Shown: one piece after another, positions 24,855 through 33,172 of the stretch
Numbering within the stretch: the stretch's first letter is position 1
Layout: every line of letters begins with the position of its first letter
Origin: Chitinophaga pinensis DSM 2588
GTDB lineage: Bacteria > Bacteroidota > Bacteroidia > Chitinophagales > Chitinophagaceae
DNA length: 64,000 nt
Reading direction: 5' to 3'
Assembly (NCBI RefSeq): GCF_000024005.1
Contig: NC_013132.1
Location: 4,582,001 to 4,646,000 of the forward strand
The notes under the pieces: generated by a model
What the model was told of the DNA's origin: nothing
Database searches by the model: none
Seen by the model: the letters and a program-made list of their open reading frames with translations, nothing else
Program-made: the position numbers and the translations under genes

Positions 24855-26972
24855 ATGACAAAAAAGAAAAAACCTCAAAAACACAGTAGCCAGAAGAAAA
24901 CCTTCAGGGGTACTGTTCAGATAACCCGCTCCGGGATGTCCTTTGTAATTATCGAAGGACAGGAGAAGGATGTAATGGTCCGCCAGAAAAATCTCAACAC
25001 CGCGCTTGACGGGGATGAAGTGCTTGTCGATGTCATCAAACAGGGCAAGAACGAAGGCCGTATGGAAGGTGTGATAACGGAGATCATTAAACGCAAAAAG
25101 ATCGAATTCACCGGTAGTCTGCAGGTCAACAAAGGCTTTGCCTTCCTGATACCTGAGAAAGGGCTGTTCATGCCTGATATATATATTCCTGCCAATTCCC
25201 TGAAGGATGCGAAAAACGGCGATAAGGCTGTGGTGCGTGTAGTAGCCTGGGGCGAAAAGACCCGCAAGCCGGTAGGGGAAGTCGTGGAAGTGCTGGATGC
25301 CAGCAATACCAACGACCTGGCTATGAAAGAGATCCTGATTGAAAGCGGATTCCCGCTCAGTTTCCCGGACGAAGTGTTGAAAGAACTGAATGAGATCCAG
25401 GAGAACATTGATGCGGAAGAAGTAAAGAAACGTAAGGATTTTCGTAAGACCCTCACCTTCACCATTGACCCGGTGGATGCGAAGGATTTCGATGATGCCA
25501 TTTCCATCCGCAAACTGCGTGGTAACTGGTACGAAGTAGGAGTGCATATCGCTGACGTCAGCCATTATGTGCAGCCGGATACCGCTCTCGATAAAGAGGC
25601 CGATAAACGTGCTACCTCTGTTTACCTGCCGGACCGCGTATTGCCGATGCTGCCGGAAAAGATCTCCAATGAGCTCTGTTCCCTGCGTCCGCATGAAGAT
25701 AAACTGACTTTCTCTGCTGTGTTCAAGATGAATGACAAAGGAGAGATCAAGGAAAACTGGATCGGCCGTACCGTGATTCATTCCGATCACCGTTTCACTT
25801 ACGAACAGGTGCAGGAGGTGATTGAAACAGGAGAGGGTCCTTATAAAGACGAGGTACTGTTGCTGAATAAGATCTCCCAGACACTGCGTAAGGTGCGTTT
25901 TGAGAATGGTGCGATCAACTTCTCCTCCCAGGAGGTTCGTTTCCAGCTGGATGAAAACGCGAAGCCGATAGGCATCGTGATCAAGGAAAGCAAGGAAGCG
26001 CATCAGCTGATCGAGGAACTGATGTTGCTGGCTAACAGAACCGTTGCGGAATATGTATATAATATCCGTATCGGTACTAATCAGCATGTGCCATTCCCAT
26101 ACCGTGTACACGATACACCGGACGAGGAAAAACTGAAAATGTTCTCCGCTTTTGCCCGTAAGTTCGGTCATAAGCTGGAAGTCGATAACCTGGAGAAACT
26201 GGCGCGCTCCTTCAACGAAATGTTGCAGCTGGCGCACGGTAAACCGGAACAGCATGTGCTGGAAACCCTGGGTATCCGTACAATGGCGAAAGCGGCTTAT
26301 ACGACAGATGATATCGGTCACTACGGACTGGGCTTCGAACACTATTGTCACTTTACTTCACCGATCCGTCGTTATCCGGACGTACTGGTACATCGTGTAT
26401 TACAGCAATGCCTGTCCCACGATATCCATCCGGACAAACAGATGGAAAAGAAATGTAAGCACTCTTCCGAAATGGAACGTAAAGCCATGGAAGCGGAAAG
26501 AGCGGCTAACAAATACAAGCAGGTGGAATACATGCAGCAGTACATCGGAGAGGAATTCGACGGTGTGGTAAGCGGTGTAGCGCACTTCGGTTTCTGGGTG
26601 GAAACGGTAGATACCAAATGCGAAGGATTGGTAAGTATCCATAGCATGAGCACCAAAGACGAGTTTGTCTACGATGAGCAGGAATATTCCCTGGTGGGTT
26701 CGTTCACCGGCAGAAAGATCCGTATAGGTGATAAAGTGAGAATACAGGTAGTAGCTGCCAACCTGGTAAAACGCCAGCTGGACTATGACCTGGTAGAGCC
26801 GGAAGGCAGTGCTCCCGATATATTCGCCGGCGGAAGAGGAAGATCAGCACGTAAACCTGCTACCGACAAGAAAACCTCCAGAGCGCCGAAAGACAAAAAG
26901 AAAGAAACCAGTTCGAAGAAGAAACCTGCTTCCGGAAAGAAGCCAGGTTCCTCTTCCCGTAAAAAGTCATAA
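24855..26972 (+). CDS. rnr: Ribonuclease R
   Basis: 705 residues. This 3'-5' exoribonuclease degrades structured RNA. The order is two cold-shock-like RNA-binding domains (about 15-185), the RNB catalytic domain (about 200-530; FTIDPVDAKDFDDAISIRKL holds the metal-binding Asp residues), an S1 domain (about 570-650) and a Lys/Arg/Ser-rich tail from about 655. E. coli RNase R is longer, about 813 residues, but Bacteroidota versions near 700-720 are normal as far as I recall. The antisense strand has a long open frame that is a shadow of this gene. Confidence 0.95.
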   Translation: MTKKKKPQKHSSQKKTFRGTVQITRSGMSFVIIEGQEKDVMVRQKNLNTALDGDEVLVDVIKQGKNEGRMEGVITEIIKRKKIEFTGSLQVNKGFAFLIPEKGLFMPDIYIPANSLKDAKNGDKAVVRVVAWGEKTRKPVGEVVEVLDASNTNDLAMKEILIESGFPLSFPDEVLKELNEIQENIDAEEVKKRKDFRKTLTFTIDPVDAKDFDDAISIRKLRGNWYEVGVHIADVSHYVQPDTALDKEADKRATSVYLPDRVLPMLPEKISNELCSLRPHEDKLTFSAVFKMNDKGEIKENWIGRTVIHSDHRFTYEQVQEVIETGEGPYKDEVLLLNKISQTLRKVRFENGAINFSSQEVRFQLDENAKPIGIVIKESKEAHQLIEELMLLANRTVAEYVYNIRIGTNQHVPFPYRVHDTPDEEKLKMFSAFARKFGHKLEVDNLEKLARSFNEMLQLAHGKPEQHVLETLGIRTMAKAAYTTDDIGHYGLGFEHYCHFTSPIRRYPDVLVHRVLQQCLSHDIHPDKQMEKKCKHSSEMERKAMEAERAANKYKQVEYMQQYIGEEFDGVVSGVAHFGFWVETVDTKCEGLVSIHSMSTKDEFVYDEQEYSLVGSFTGRKIRIGDKVRIQVVAANLVKRQLDYDLVEPEGSAPDIFAGGRGRSARKPATDKKTSRAPKDKKKETSSKKKPASGKKPGSSSRKKS

Positions 26973-27008
26973 TTTATATAACTTAGAGCCGTTTATAGAT
27001 ATCACACC

Positions 27009-27980
27009 ATGCATTCATTCAAAGATTTAACCATTCAGTTTGGAGAACATTTCAGCAAGGAACATTTCCCGAAAGAGCCAAAGAAACTCTATGACGCCGC
27101 CAGTCATATATTAAATATAGGAGGCAAGCGTATAAGACCGATATTGTCTATTATGGGTAATGAACTGTTTGACGACATCCACCCGGATGCTTTTCATGTC
27201 GGTACCGCCGTTGAACTGTTCCATAACTTTACCCTGGTGCATGACGATATCATGGATAAAGCGCCGCTGCGTCGTAATCAGCCAACCGTGCATACGCTGT
27301 ATGGCGATACGGCTGCTATCCTGGCCGGTGATGTGATGCTGATTAAAGTATATGAGTACCTGAACAAGGTGCAGCCACATTATAAGCAGAAGCTGATCAC
27401 GGCGTTTAACAAAGCCGCTATTGAAGTGTGTGAAGGACAGCAGATCGATATGGACTTCGAAGACATGGAGCCTGAACAGGTGAAATACGATGACTATGTA
27501 AAGATGATCGCACTGAAAACGTCCGTATTGTTGGCTGCGAGTCTGCAGATGGGCGCCATCATCGGTGGCGGTAGCGACTACAATCAACAGCATATTTACG
27601 AGTTTGGGAAGAATATCGGTATTGCCTTTCAGATCCAGGATGACTACCTGGATGCCTTTGGCGATCCGGAGAAATTCGGTAAGCAGCAAGGGGGAGATAT
27701 CCTGGTGAATAAAAAGACATTCCTGTTGCTGAAAGCGCTGGAACTCTGTAATCCGGCGCAGCATCAGAAACTGAAAGAGTTACTGGCGACCAGTCCGGAT
27801 GACAAGGTGAATCAGGTACTGGAGTTGTTTCATGACTGTAAAGTAGATGCCTGGGCGGAAAAGGAAAAAGACCGTTTTCAGCAGCTGGCGTTTGAACACC
27901 TGGAGAGCATTGCGGTGCTTTCTTCGAGGAAGGCGCCGTTGGTTGAGCTGGCGAATTTCTTATTGAACAGGGAACACTAG
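27009..27980 (+). CDS. Polyprenyl diphosphate synthase
   Basis: 323 residues, all-alpha isoprenyl diphosphate synthase fold. It extends allylic diphosphates with isopentenyl diphosphate, for quinone side chains or carrier lipids. The first Asp-rich motif is at 79-83 (LVHDDIMD, DDxxD), and the second is QIQDDYLDAFGD near 215. GGKRIRPILSIM marks the substrate-binding Lys/Arg residues. Chain length cannot be fixed from motifs alone. It lies 36 bases after rnr. A heptamer tract begins three bases after its stop. Confidence 0.93.
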   Translation: MHSFKDLTIQFGEHFSKEHFPKEPKKLYDAASHILNIGGKRIRPILSIMGNELFDDIHPDAFHVGTAVELFHNFTLVHDDIMDKAPLRRNQPTVHTLYGDTAAILAGDVMLIKVYEYLNKVQPHYKQKLITAFNKAAIEVCEGQQIDMDFEDMEPEQVKYDDYVKMIALKTSVLLAASLQMGAIIGGGSDYNQQHIYEFGKNIGIAFQIQDDYLDAFGDPEKFGKQQGGDILVNKKTFLLLKALELCNPAQHQKLKELLATSPDDKVNQVLELFHDCKVDAWAEKEKDRFQQLAFEHLESIAVLSSRKAPLVELANFLLNREH

Positions 27981-27983
27981 TGA

Positions 27984-28018
27984 AAAATTAAAAATTAAGA
28001 ATTAAAAATTAAGAATTA
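27984..28018 (-). repeat. Heptamer repeat tract, G orientation, left arm of the S23 element
   Basis: Five tandem units (AATTAAG / AATTAAA / AATTAGC) begin right after the polyprenyl synthase stop. The 7-bp period continues into cattagc and ggctgac, which code for the last residues of the S23 protein on the - strand. It is the inverted partner of 28483-28518. Confidence 0.88.
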
Positions 28019-28393
28019 GCCATTAGCGGCTGACTTCTTTTGAAGATTCTGTTTAACAGTATTGAGTATTGAAACAATAAGACGTAAGATTTCCTCGCAA
28101 TCTGCTAGGAGTGAATATGATAGCTTTTTGTCGAGGATTTCTCCGTCTTTTAATAGCCTCAACCAATATTTTGTTTCCCGGGCTTCTTTGTAGGCAATTT
28201 GGAGTTTGGAACAAAAATCTCTGTAAGAAGAGCCACCAAGTGCCTCTTCGATGTTAGCTCCGATTGAAGTACCGCTACGCATAATCTGATTGGCAAGCGG
28301 ATATTCACCGTTATTTCTTAGGTGTTTCGATAACTTTAGTATTCTTAAACTAAAAGCATAGCTTTTCTCCTGGAGAACATTTTCTCTTTTCAT
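28016..28393 (-). CDS. S23-type four-helix-bundle protein
   Basis: 125 residues, all helical, of the family first seen inside intervening sequences of 23S rRNA genes and related to the Avd proteins of diversity-generating retroelements. Family strings are SYAFSLRILKLSKHLRN, NQIMRSGTSIGANIEEALGG and KIAYKEARETKYWLRLL-like (here LQIAYKEARETKYWLRLLKD). Such proteins form pentamers that bind nucleic acid; the cellular role is unclear. The gene sits alone between two inverted heptamer tracts, and its last codons (Ala-Ala-Asn-Gly-stop) belong to the left tract. It is probably part of a small mobile or once-mobile element. Confidence 0.88.
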   Translation of the reverse strand: MKRENVLQEKSYAFSLRILKLSKHLRNNGEYPLANQIMRSGTSIGANIEEALGGSSYRDFCSKLQIAYKEARETKYWLRLLKDGEILDKKLSYSLLADCEEILRLIVSILNTVKQNLQKKSAANG

Positions 28394-28482
28394 ACAAACA
28401 ATGGATTTAGAATTTATTCAAGAAATATAAGGATTTTATTTTATCCCAAAGTTCAACTTCTTCTTCTATCGAATCGCGCCCC

Positions 28483-28518
28483 CAATTCTTAATCCTTAAT
28501 TCTTAATTCTTAATTAAT
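28483..28518 (+). repeat. Heptamer repeat tract, C orientation, right arm of the S23 element
   Basis: Five AATTCTT / AATCCTT units end 60 bp before the amino acid permease start. With 27984-28018 they bracket the S23 gene as inverted repeats, making a unit of about 535 bp. Confidence 0.88.
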
Positions 28519-28577
28519 TTTTTCTATATTGCGCGCAATTGCATTAGACTAACGCTAAACCTGAACCTAATTACCTG

Positions 28578-30227
28578 ATGTCCAAATCGCTTTTTCGTAA
28601 GAAATCTATTATCAGTATACTCAAAGATGCTCAAGATGGTTTAACGGATGCGCATGGAGGGGGAGAACTCAACAAGGTATTAAAGGTAAAGGACCTGACT
28701 GCACTGGGCATTGCCGCTGTTATCGGTGCAGGTATCTTCTCTACGATCGGTGAGGCGTCTTTTCATGGTGGTCCTGGTGTTTCCTTATTATTTATTATTA
28801 CAGCCGTTACCTGCGGATTTTCGGCGCTCTGCTATGCAGAATTTGCATCCCGTGTACCGGTATCGGGCAGTGCATATACTTATTCTTATGTCACATTCGG
28901 AGAGATAGCCGCCTGGATCATAGGTTGGGCATTGATCCTTGAATATGCCATCGGGAATATTGCTGTGGCGATTTCCTGGAGTGGTTACTTTAACAATCTG
29001 CTGGCTGGGATTGGAAAAGGATTAGGTATAAATCTGTCGTTTCCGGAATGGCTGACCAGCAATTACGATAGTGCGTCGCCTGAACTGTATGCTGCTGCGC
29101 CGCATATATTTGGGTTGCCGGTGATCCTGAACCTGCCTGCATTTATTATTGTGGTGCTGGTGACTTACCTGGCTTTTGTAGGTATCAGGGAGAGCAAGCG
29201 CAGCGCCAATTTTATGGTGGGATTGAAGATACTGGTGATACTCTTTGTGATTGTTGTAGGTGCTTTCTTTGTAAATACAGACAACTGGACACCGTTTATG
29301 CCGAATGGCTTTTCGGGGGTACTGAAGGGCGTATCTGCGGTGTTCTTTGCTTACATTGGTTTTGATGCGATCAGTACGACTGCCGAGGAATGTGCGAATC
29401 CGCAACGCGATCTGCCGAAAGGGATGATCTACTCGCTGGTAATCTGTACCGTGTTGTATATTCTGATTGCCTTTGTACTGACGGGTATGGTGTCTTACTC
29501 ACAGCTGAAAGTGGATGATCCGCTGGCATTTGTGTTTAACGCGGTAAACCTGCCTAAGGTGAGTTTCCTGATTTCCGTGAGTGCTGTAATTGCGACGACC
29601 AGCGTATTGCTGGTATTCCAGATCGGGCAGCCACGTATCTGGATGAGTATGAGTCGTGATGGTCTGTTACCAAAGCGTTTCAGTATTATTCATCCTAAGT
29701 TCAAAACGCCTTCCTTTGCAACGATTGTGACGGGTTTCCTGGTGGGGGTTCCTGCATTGTTTCTGAATCTGACGGTGGTGACTGACCTGACCAGTATCGG
29801 TACATTATTCGCCTTTATCCTTGTATGTGGTGGCGTGCTGTTGTTACCTAAACAGGAGAAGGATCCGCATTCAAAACGTTTCAGTCTGCCATATATCAAT
29901 GGTCAGTTTATCGTACCGGCGATCATTATCATTTTTGCCTACATCTTCCGCAACGAACTGCCGCAGCGTTTCTCTTTTGCCGGTGGCTGGGATGTATGGA
30001 AACATAATATTCCTTTCTTCTTTTTTGCGGTGGCCGCGTTAGTATTTACGTTTCTTTCTTTCCGCCACAAATTGTCACTGATTCCTGTTTTAGGACTGCT
30101 GAGCTGTTTTTATCTGATGACTGAGATTGGTTTCAGGAACTGGGTAGTGTTTTCCATCTGGCTGCTGATCGGTCTGGTGATCTATTTTGGCTACAGCTAC
30201 AGCAGGAGTAAGCTGGCACAAGCATAA
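28578..30227 (+). CDS. APC-superfamily amino acid permease (cationic amino acid transporter type)
   Basis: 549 residues with about 13-14 predicted membrane helices. The first helix motif is DLTALGIAAVIGAGIFSTIG, where the GAGIF-type break binds the substrate backbone. FFAYIGFDAISTTAEECANP marks the helix 6 region of the CAT subfamily, which usually carries Lys, Arg or other amino acids with protons. The substrate cannot be read with certainty. The start is the first ATG after the heptamer tract, within a loosely promoter-like stretch (tatattgc). Confidence 0.87.
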   Translation: MSKSLFRKKSIISILKDAQDGLTDAHGGGELNKVLKVKDLTALGIAAVIGAGIFSTIGEASFHGGPGVSLLFIITAVTCGFSALCYAEFASRVPVSGSAYTYSYVTFGEIAAWIIGWALILEYAIGNIAVAISWSGYFNNLLAGIGKGLGINLSFPEWLTSNYDSASPELYAAAPHIFGLPVILNLPAFIIVVLVTYLAFVGIRESKRSANFMVGLKILVILFVIVVGAFFVNTDNWTPFMPNGFSGVLKGVSAVFFAYIGFDAISTTAEECANPQRDLPKGMIYSLVICTVLYILIAFVLTGMVSYSQLKVDDPLAFVFNAVNLPKVSFLISVSAVIATTSVLLVFQIGQPRIWMSMSRDGLLPKRFSIIHPKFKTPSFATIVTGFLVGVPALFLNLTVVTDLTSIGTLFAFILVCGGVLLLPKQEKDPHSKRFSLPYINGQFIVPAIIIIFAYIFRNELPQRFSFAGGWDVWKHNIPFFFFAVAALVFTFLSFRHKLSLIPVLGLLSCFYLMTEIGFRNWVVFSIWLLIGLVIYFGYSYSRSKLAQA

Positions 30228-30333
30228 GCATATCAATATTTTAGGAGATAGTTGCTTCCGTCATACAGACTATTGATTTAGTCAACTTTATTTCGTATAT
30301 TCGGTTAGCTCTTTGATCCTAAAATCATGTTTT

Positions 30334-30771
30334 ATGAATCTACTACAACGAATAGACCGTTGGGGTGAGACGCATCATCCGCGTTGGCTGGATGCTATAC
30401 GTGTACTCCTGGGAGTCTTTTTATTCTACAAAGGGGTGGTTTTCATACAAAATATCGATGTTCTTAAATCTGTGATCAACGAAAATCCGGTCCTCACAGT
30501 AATGTCGTTCTGGCTTGCTCACTACATTGTCTTTGCTCATCTGGCTGGTGGAGTACTTATTATTTTCGGCTTACTTACACGCGTGGCTATTCTTGCCAAC
30601 ATTCCCATCTTAATCGGCGCCATCTTTTTTGTACATACCTCTACAGGGTTATTTAATGTACATGGTGAAGCCGGCCTTTCTATCCTTGTTCTGCTGTTAC
30701 TTGTCTTCTTCCTTGTGGAGGGCAGCGGCCCCATTTCGTTTGACGAATATATGCGCCGTCACCCGGCATGA
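30334..30771 (+). CDS. DoxX-like four-helix membrane protein
   Basis: 145 residues with four predicted membrane helices: about 18-37, 55-80, 84-105 and 112-130. The string ARVLLGVFLFYKGVVFI-like (here IRVLLGVFLFYKGVVFI) and HLAGGVLIIFGLLTRVA resemble the DoxX/DoxD family of small inner-membrane proteins linked to redox stress in some species. No catalytic residues are evident. The frame is open to a TTG at 30313, but ATG 30334 is preferred. Function unknown. Confidence 0.7.
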   Translation: MNLLQRIDRWGETHHPRWLDAIRVLLGVFLFYKGVVFIQNIDVLKSVINENPVLTVMSFWLAHYIVFAHLAGGVLIIFGLLTRVAILANIPILIGAIFFVHTSTGLFNVHGEAGLSILVLLLLVFFLVEGSGPISFDEYMRRHPA

Positions 30772-30772
30772 G

Positions 30773-30800
30773 TTTAATTAGGAATTAGGAATTATCAATT
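30773..30800 (-). repeat. Heptamer repeat tract, G orientation
   Basis: Three to four AATTAGG units begin one base after the DoxX-like stop. Its inverted partner is 30989-31021. The roughly 190 bp between them holds no gene. Confidence 0.82.
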
Positions 30801-30988
30801 AAATAGTCAACGTGTTTGTGGTGGGTTAAATTTCACACTATGCAAGCATGGGGTATTGCATTGTGCTATTCTATGCATTTGATGTTGTCATTTAGTAGCC
30901 ATTGATTAGGCCTCGCATTTATTGCTGATCAGTTTCTTAAGCTCACTAATACGTCTGCCAGTAAATGAATGGTCAGAACTTTTTCTTC

Positions 30989-31021
30989 AATTCCTAATTC
31001 CTAATTCGTAATTCCTAATTG
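30989..31021 (+). repeat. Heptamer repeat tract, C orientation
   Basis: Four to five AATTCCT / AATTCGT units end six bases before the -7 element of the next gene, so the repeats occupy the -33 region of that promoter. Confidence 0.85.
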
Positions 31022-31026
31022 ATAGT

Positions 31027-31034
31027 TATCTTTG
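31027..31034 (+). promoter_or_regulatory. Candidate -7 promoter element (TATCTTTG) for the DUF2027 gene
   Basis: TAnnTTTG match 72 bases before the ATG at 31106. No TTTG is found at -33, where heptamer repeats lie instead. Confidence 0.4.
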
Positions 31035-31105
31035 CTATTCGCGATGTGGACTGCTTTTTCATAACAGTTCCATAAAATTTGTATGACCATCGCGGCATTG
31101 CAAGT

Positions 31106-32149
31106 ATGAAGTTTGAGATTGGCGATAAGATATTACTCCTGCATTCCAAAGAGGAGGGGACAGTCGTAGACATTATTAATAATGATATGGTGATGGTAGA
31201 AGTGGGAAAGGTAACTTTTCCTGTATACCTGGACCAGATCGATTTCCCGTATTTTCATCGCTTTACGAATCCGAAGCCGGCTCCGCCTCCACCACAACAG
31301 CGGATCCAGGGCTATGATATTAAGCCGGAAAAGAAGAAATACGAAGATAATATCCGTATGAGCAGAGGTATGTTCCTGTCCATCCTGCCGGTATTCCGGC
31401 TGGATGCCTATGAAGAGCATGTACAATCCCTGAAGTTTCACCTGCTCAACGAAACGAGCGAGGCATACCGTTTTAATTTTCAGGTATGGCTGCGCAATAG
31501 CATGGAAATGGAGATCCGCAATGAGATCCAGCCCTTCAGTAATTTTTATCTCTCCGATCTGATGTTTGAGTCGCTGAATGATAGTCCGCGGCTCGAATTT
31601 GTCTTTTTCCCGAAAGAGAAGAACGATAAACTGGCGCCTTCTTTCCCGAAAACATGGAAGCCCAAGGCGAAACAGCTGTTCTTACAGTTATCCGAGTTAC
31701 AGGCAAGAAGAGATGCTACGCTTACCCAGGTGCTTTTCGAAAAGTATCCGGAAAAGAGTAAGAATGACAAGCCTTACTTCGATCCTTCCAGCGTTGGCGC
31801 CTTTGCTGCAGGCAATGCAGGCAGCGGACCTGCCGTACAGGTACAGCCTGAGGCGCCTCAGCAGCCTAAATACGAACTGGACCTGCATATCGAGCAACTG
31901 GTGAAAGAGTGGAAAGGACTGAAGAATATTGAGATTCTGGCGATACAGCTGAACGAATTTGTTCATTACATGGAACTGGCGATCGCACATCACCAGCACA
32001 GTATGATCGTTATTCACGGGGTCGGAAAAGGCAAACTGAAGGATGAAATACATGCCATTCTCAGGGATACTCCTGGGGTAGAAAGGTTTGTTAACGAATA
32101 TCATCCCCGCTATGGCTATGGTGCTACTGAGATATTTTTCCGGCACTAG
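31106..32149 (+). CDS. DUF2027 and Smr domain protein
   Basis: 347 residues. The N-terminus (1 to about 60) is a small beta domain, FEIGDKILLLHSKEEGTVVD, then a Pro-rich linker and a DUF2027 beta region (about 85-200). A second linker leads to a C-terminal Smr domain (about 260-347) with MIVIHGVGKGKLKDEIHAIL. Smr domains in MutS2 and related proteins are nucleases or nucleic-acid binders acting on branched DNA or collided ribosomes. The usual HGxGxGxL signature is kept here as HGVGKGKL. Widespread in Bacteroidota; exact role unknown. Confidence 0.82.
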   Translation: MKFEIGDKILLLHSKEEGTVVDIINNDMVMVEVGKVTFPVYLDQIDFPYFHRFTNPKPAPPPPQQRIQGYDIKPEKKKYEDNIRMSRGMFLSILPVFRLDAYEEHVQSLKFHLLNETSEAYRFNFQVWLRNSMEMEIRNEIQPFSNFYLSDLMFESLNDSPRLEFVFFPKEKNDKLAPSFPKTWKPKAKQLFLQLSELQARRDATLTQVLFEKYPEKSKNDKPYFDPSSVGAFAAGNAGSGPAVQVQPEAPQQPKYELDLHIEQLVKEWKGLKNIEILAIQLNEFVHYMELAIAHHQHSMIVIHGVGKGKLKDEIHAILRDTPGVERFVNEYHPRYGYGATEIFFRH

Positions 32150-32169
32150 GCATATGCCAGGTTTTCTAT

Positions 32170-32177
32170 TACATTTG
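32170..32177 (+). promoter_or_regulatory. Candidate -7 promoter element (TACATTTG) for rnpB
   Basis: TAnnTTTG match ending four bases before the predicted 5' end of the RNase P RNA, a proper distance for a start site. Confidence 0.55.
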
Positions 32178-32180
32178 CAG

Positions 32181-32572
32181 AAACTACAAACCGTGCTATC
32201 GCTTCCGCCGAAAGGCAGATGAGGAAAGTCCGGACAACATAGAGTAACGCACCACCTAACGGGTGGGGCTGCTTTGCTCTCTCTCAAAAGAGGGCTGAGC
32301 GGTACAGACAGTGCCACAGAAAATTACCGCCTGCTGTCTGCGCAAGCAGCGCAGGTAAGGGTGAAAATGTGGGGTAAGAGCCCACGTTCTGGTATGGCAA
32401 CATATTGGGAGGGTAAACCTTGCGTGTTGAAATGCCATGTATACGGTCGCTTAGGGCTACTCGTCCGATGACCGAGGGTAGGCAGATACAGGTATCGTGT
32501 GAACGGTATCGAAGATAAATGATAGCGTCTCCTGCAAAGGAGAACAGAATCCGGCTTATAGGTTTGTAGTTT
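32181..32572 (+). ncRNA. rnpB: RNase P RNA component
   Basis: About 392 nt, bacterial type A. It is the catalytic RNA that trims the 5' ends of tRNA precursors. The conserved core words gaggaaagtccgg (32221-32233) and acagaatccggctta (32544-32558), which pair to form P4, are both present. The ends pair as helix P1: aaactacaaacc (32181-32192) with ggtttgtagttt (32561-32572), followed by a T-rich run that can end transcription. A -7 element lies just upstream. Short open frames inside it are not genes. Confidence 0.95.
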
Positions 32573-32647
32573 TTGTTTTTTATACATTGTGTGCTTATCA
32601 ACCAAAGGCAACATCCCTAAAGACATAACCCGAATTATATACCCTTT

Positions 32648-33061
32648 ATGAAACAACAAGAAGAAAGAAACTGGGCGCTCGCCATGCACCTGGCTGGTAT
32701 CGCCGGTATGCTGTTCATTCCACCTGCAGGTAATATCATTGCAGCACTGGTATTGTGGCTGATTAAACGTAATGAATCCGAGTTTCTGAATGAAACCGGT
32801 AAAGAAGCGCTGAACTTTCAGATTACTCTGAGTATTATCAATGTAGGGCTTAATTTAATAGGGATGCTTAACCACTGGGAGTGGAGCTGGGGCAGACCAG
32901 GATTTAACTATTATTACTGGGATTTAAGGCACTTCTCACTGTTTCATGGTACGAGAGGGATTGTGATGGTGGTGAATATTGTGTTTTCGGCTATTGCGGC
33001 GTCGAAGGCGAGTAACGGAATATTTTATAAGTATCCGCTGAGTTGGAGATTGGTGAAATAA
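32648..33061 (+). CDS. DUF4870 small membrane protein
   Basis: 137 residues. The pattern RNWALAMHLAGIAGMLFIPP, LVLWLIKRNESEFLNETGKE and ALNFQITLSIINVGLNLIG is that of DUF4870 (Tic20-like) proteins, with three to four membrane helices and the conserved acidic-Lys segment between helices two and three. Function unknown; the family is common and small. It lies 75 bases after rnpB on the same strand and ends at a strong terminator. Confidence 0.8.
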   Translation: MKQQEERNWALAMHLAGIAGMLFIPPAGNIIAALVLWLIKRNESEFLNETGKEALNFQITLSIINVGLNLIGMLNHWEWSWGRPGFNYYYWDLRHFSLFHGTRGIVMVVNIVFSAIAASKASNGIFYKYPLSWRLVK

Positions 33062-33071
33062 AGGTTTTTTT

Positions 33072-33123
33072 GATAAACAAAGAAGGGCGACCGCTATTCA
33101 ACGGTCGCCCTTCTTTGTTTATC
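33072..33123. terminator. Very strong bidirectional terminator
   Basis: A 22-bp perfect stem, 33072-33093 against 33102-33123, sits between the convergent DUF4870 and subtilase genes. Confidence 0.9.
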
Positions 33124-33172
33124 ATTTCGTTCTATTTAATAACGAATATTCATATAGCCGATAACGATATGA

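Noticed and set aside
24840..26351. Long open frame antisense to rnr (about 500 codons)
   Set aside because: It mirrors the codon pattern of the well-supported rnr gene, has a His/Gln/Phe-rich composition typical of such shadows and no family resemblance.
32274..32471. Short open frames on both strands
   Set aside because: They lie inside the RNase P RNA gene, whose conserved core explains the sequence.
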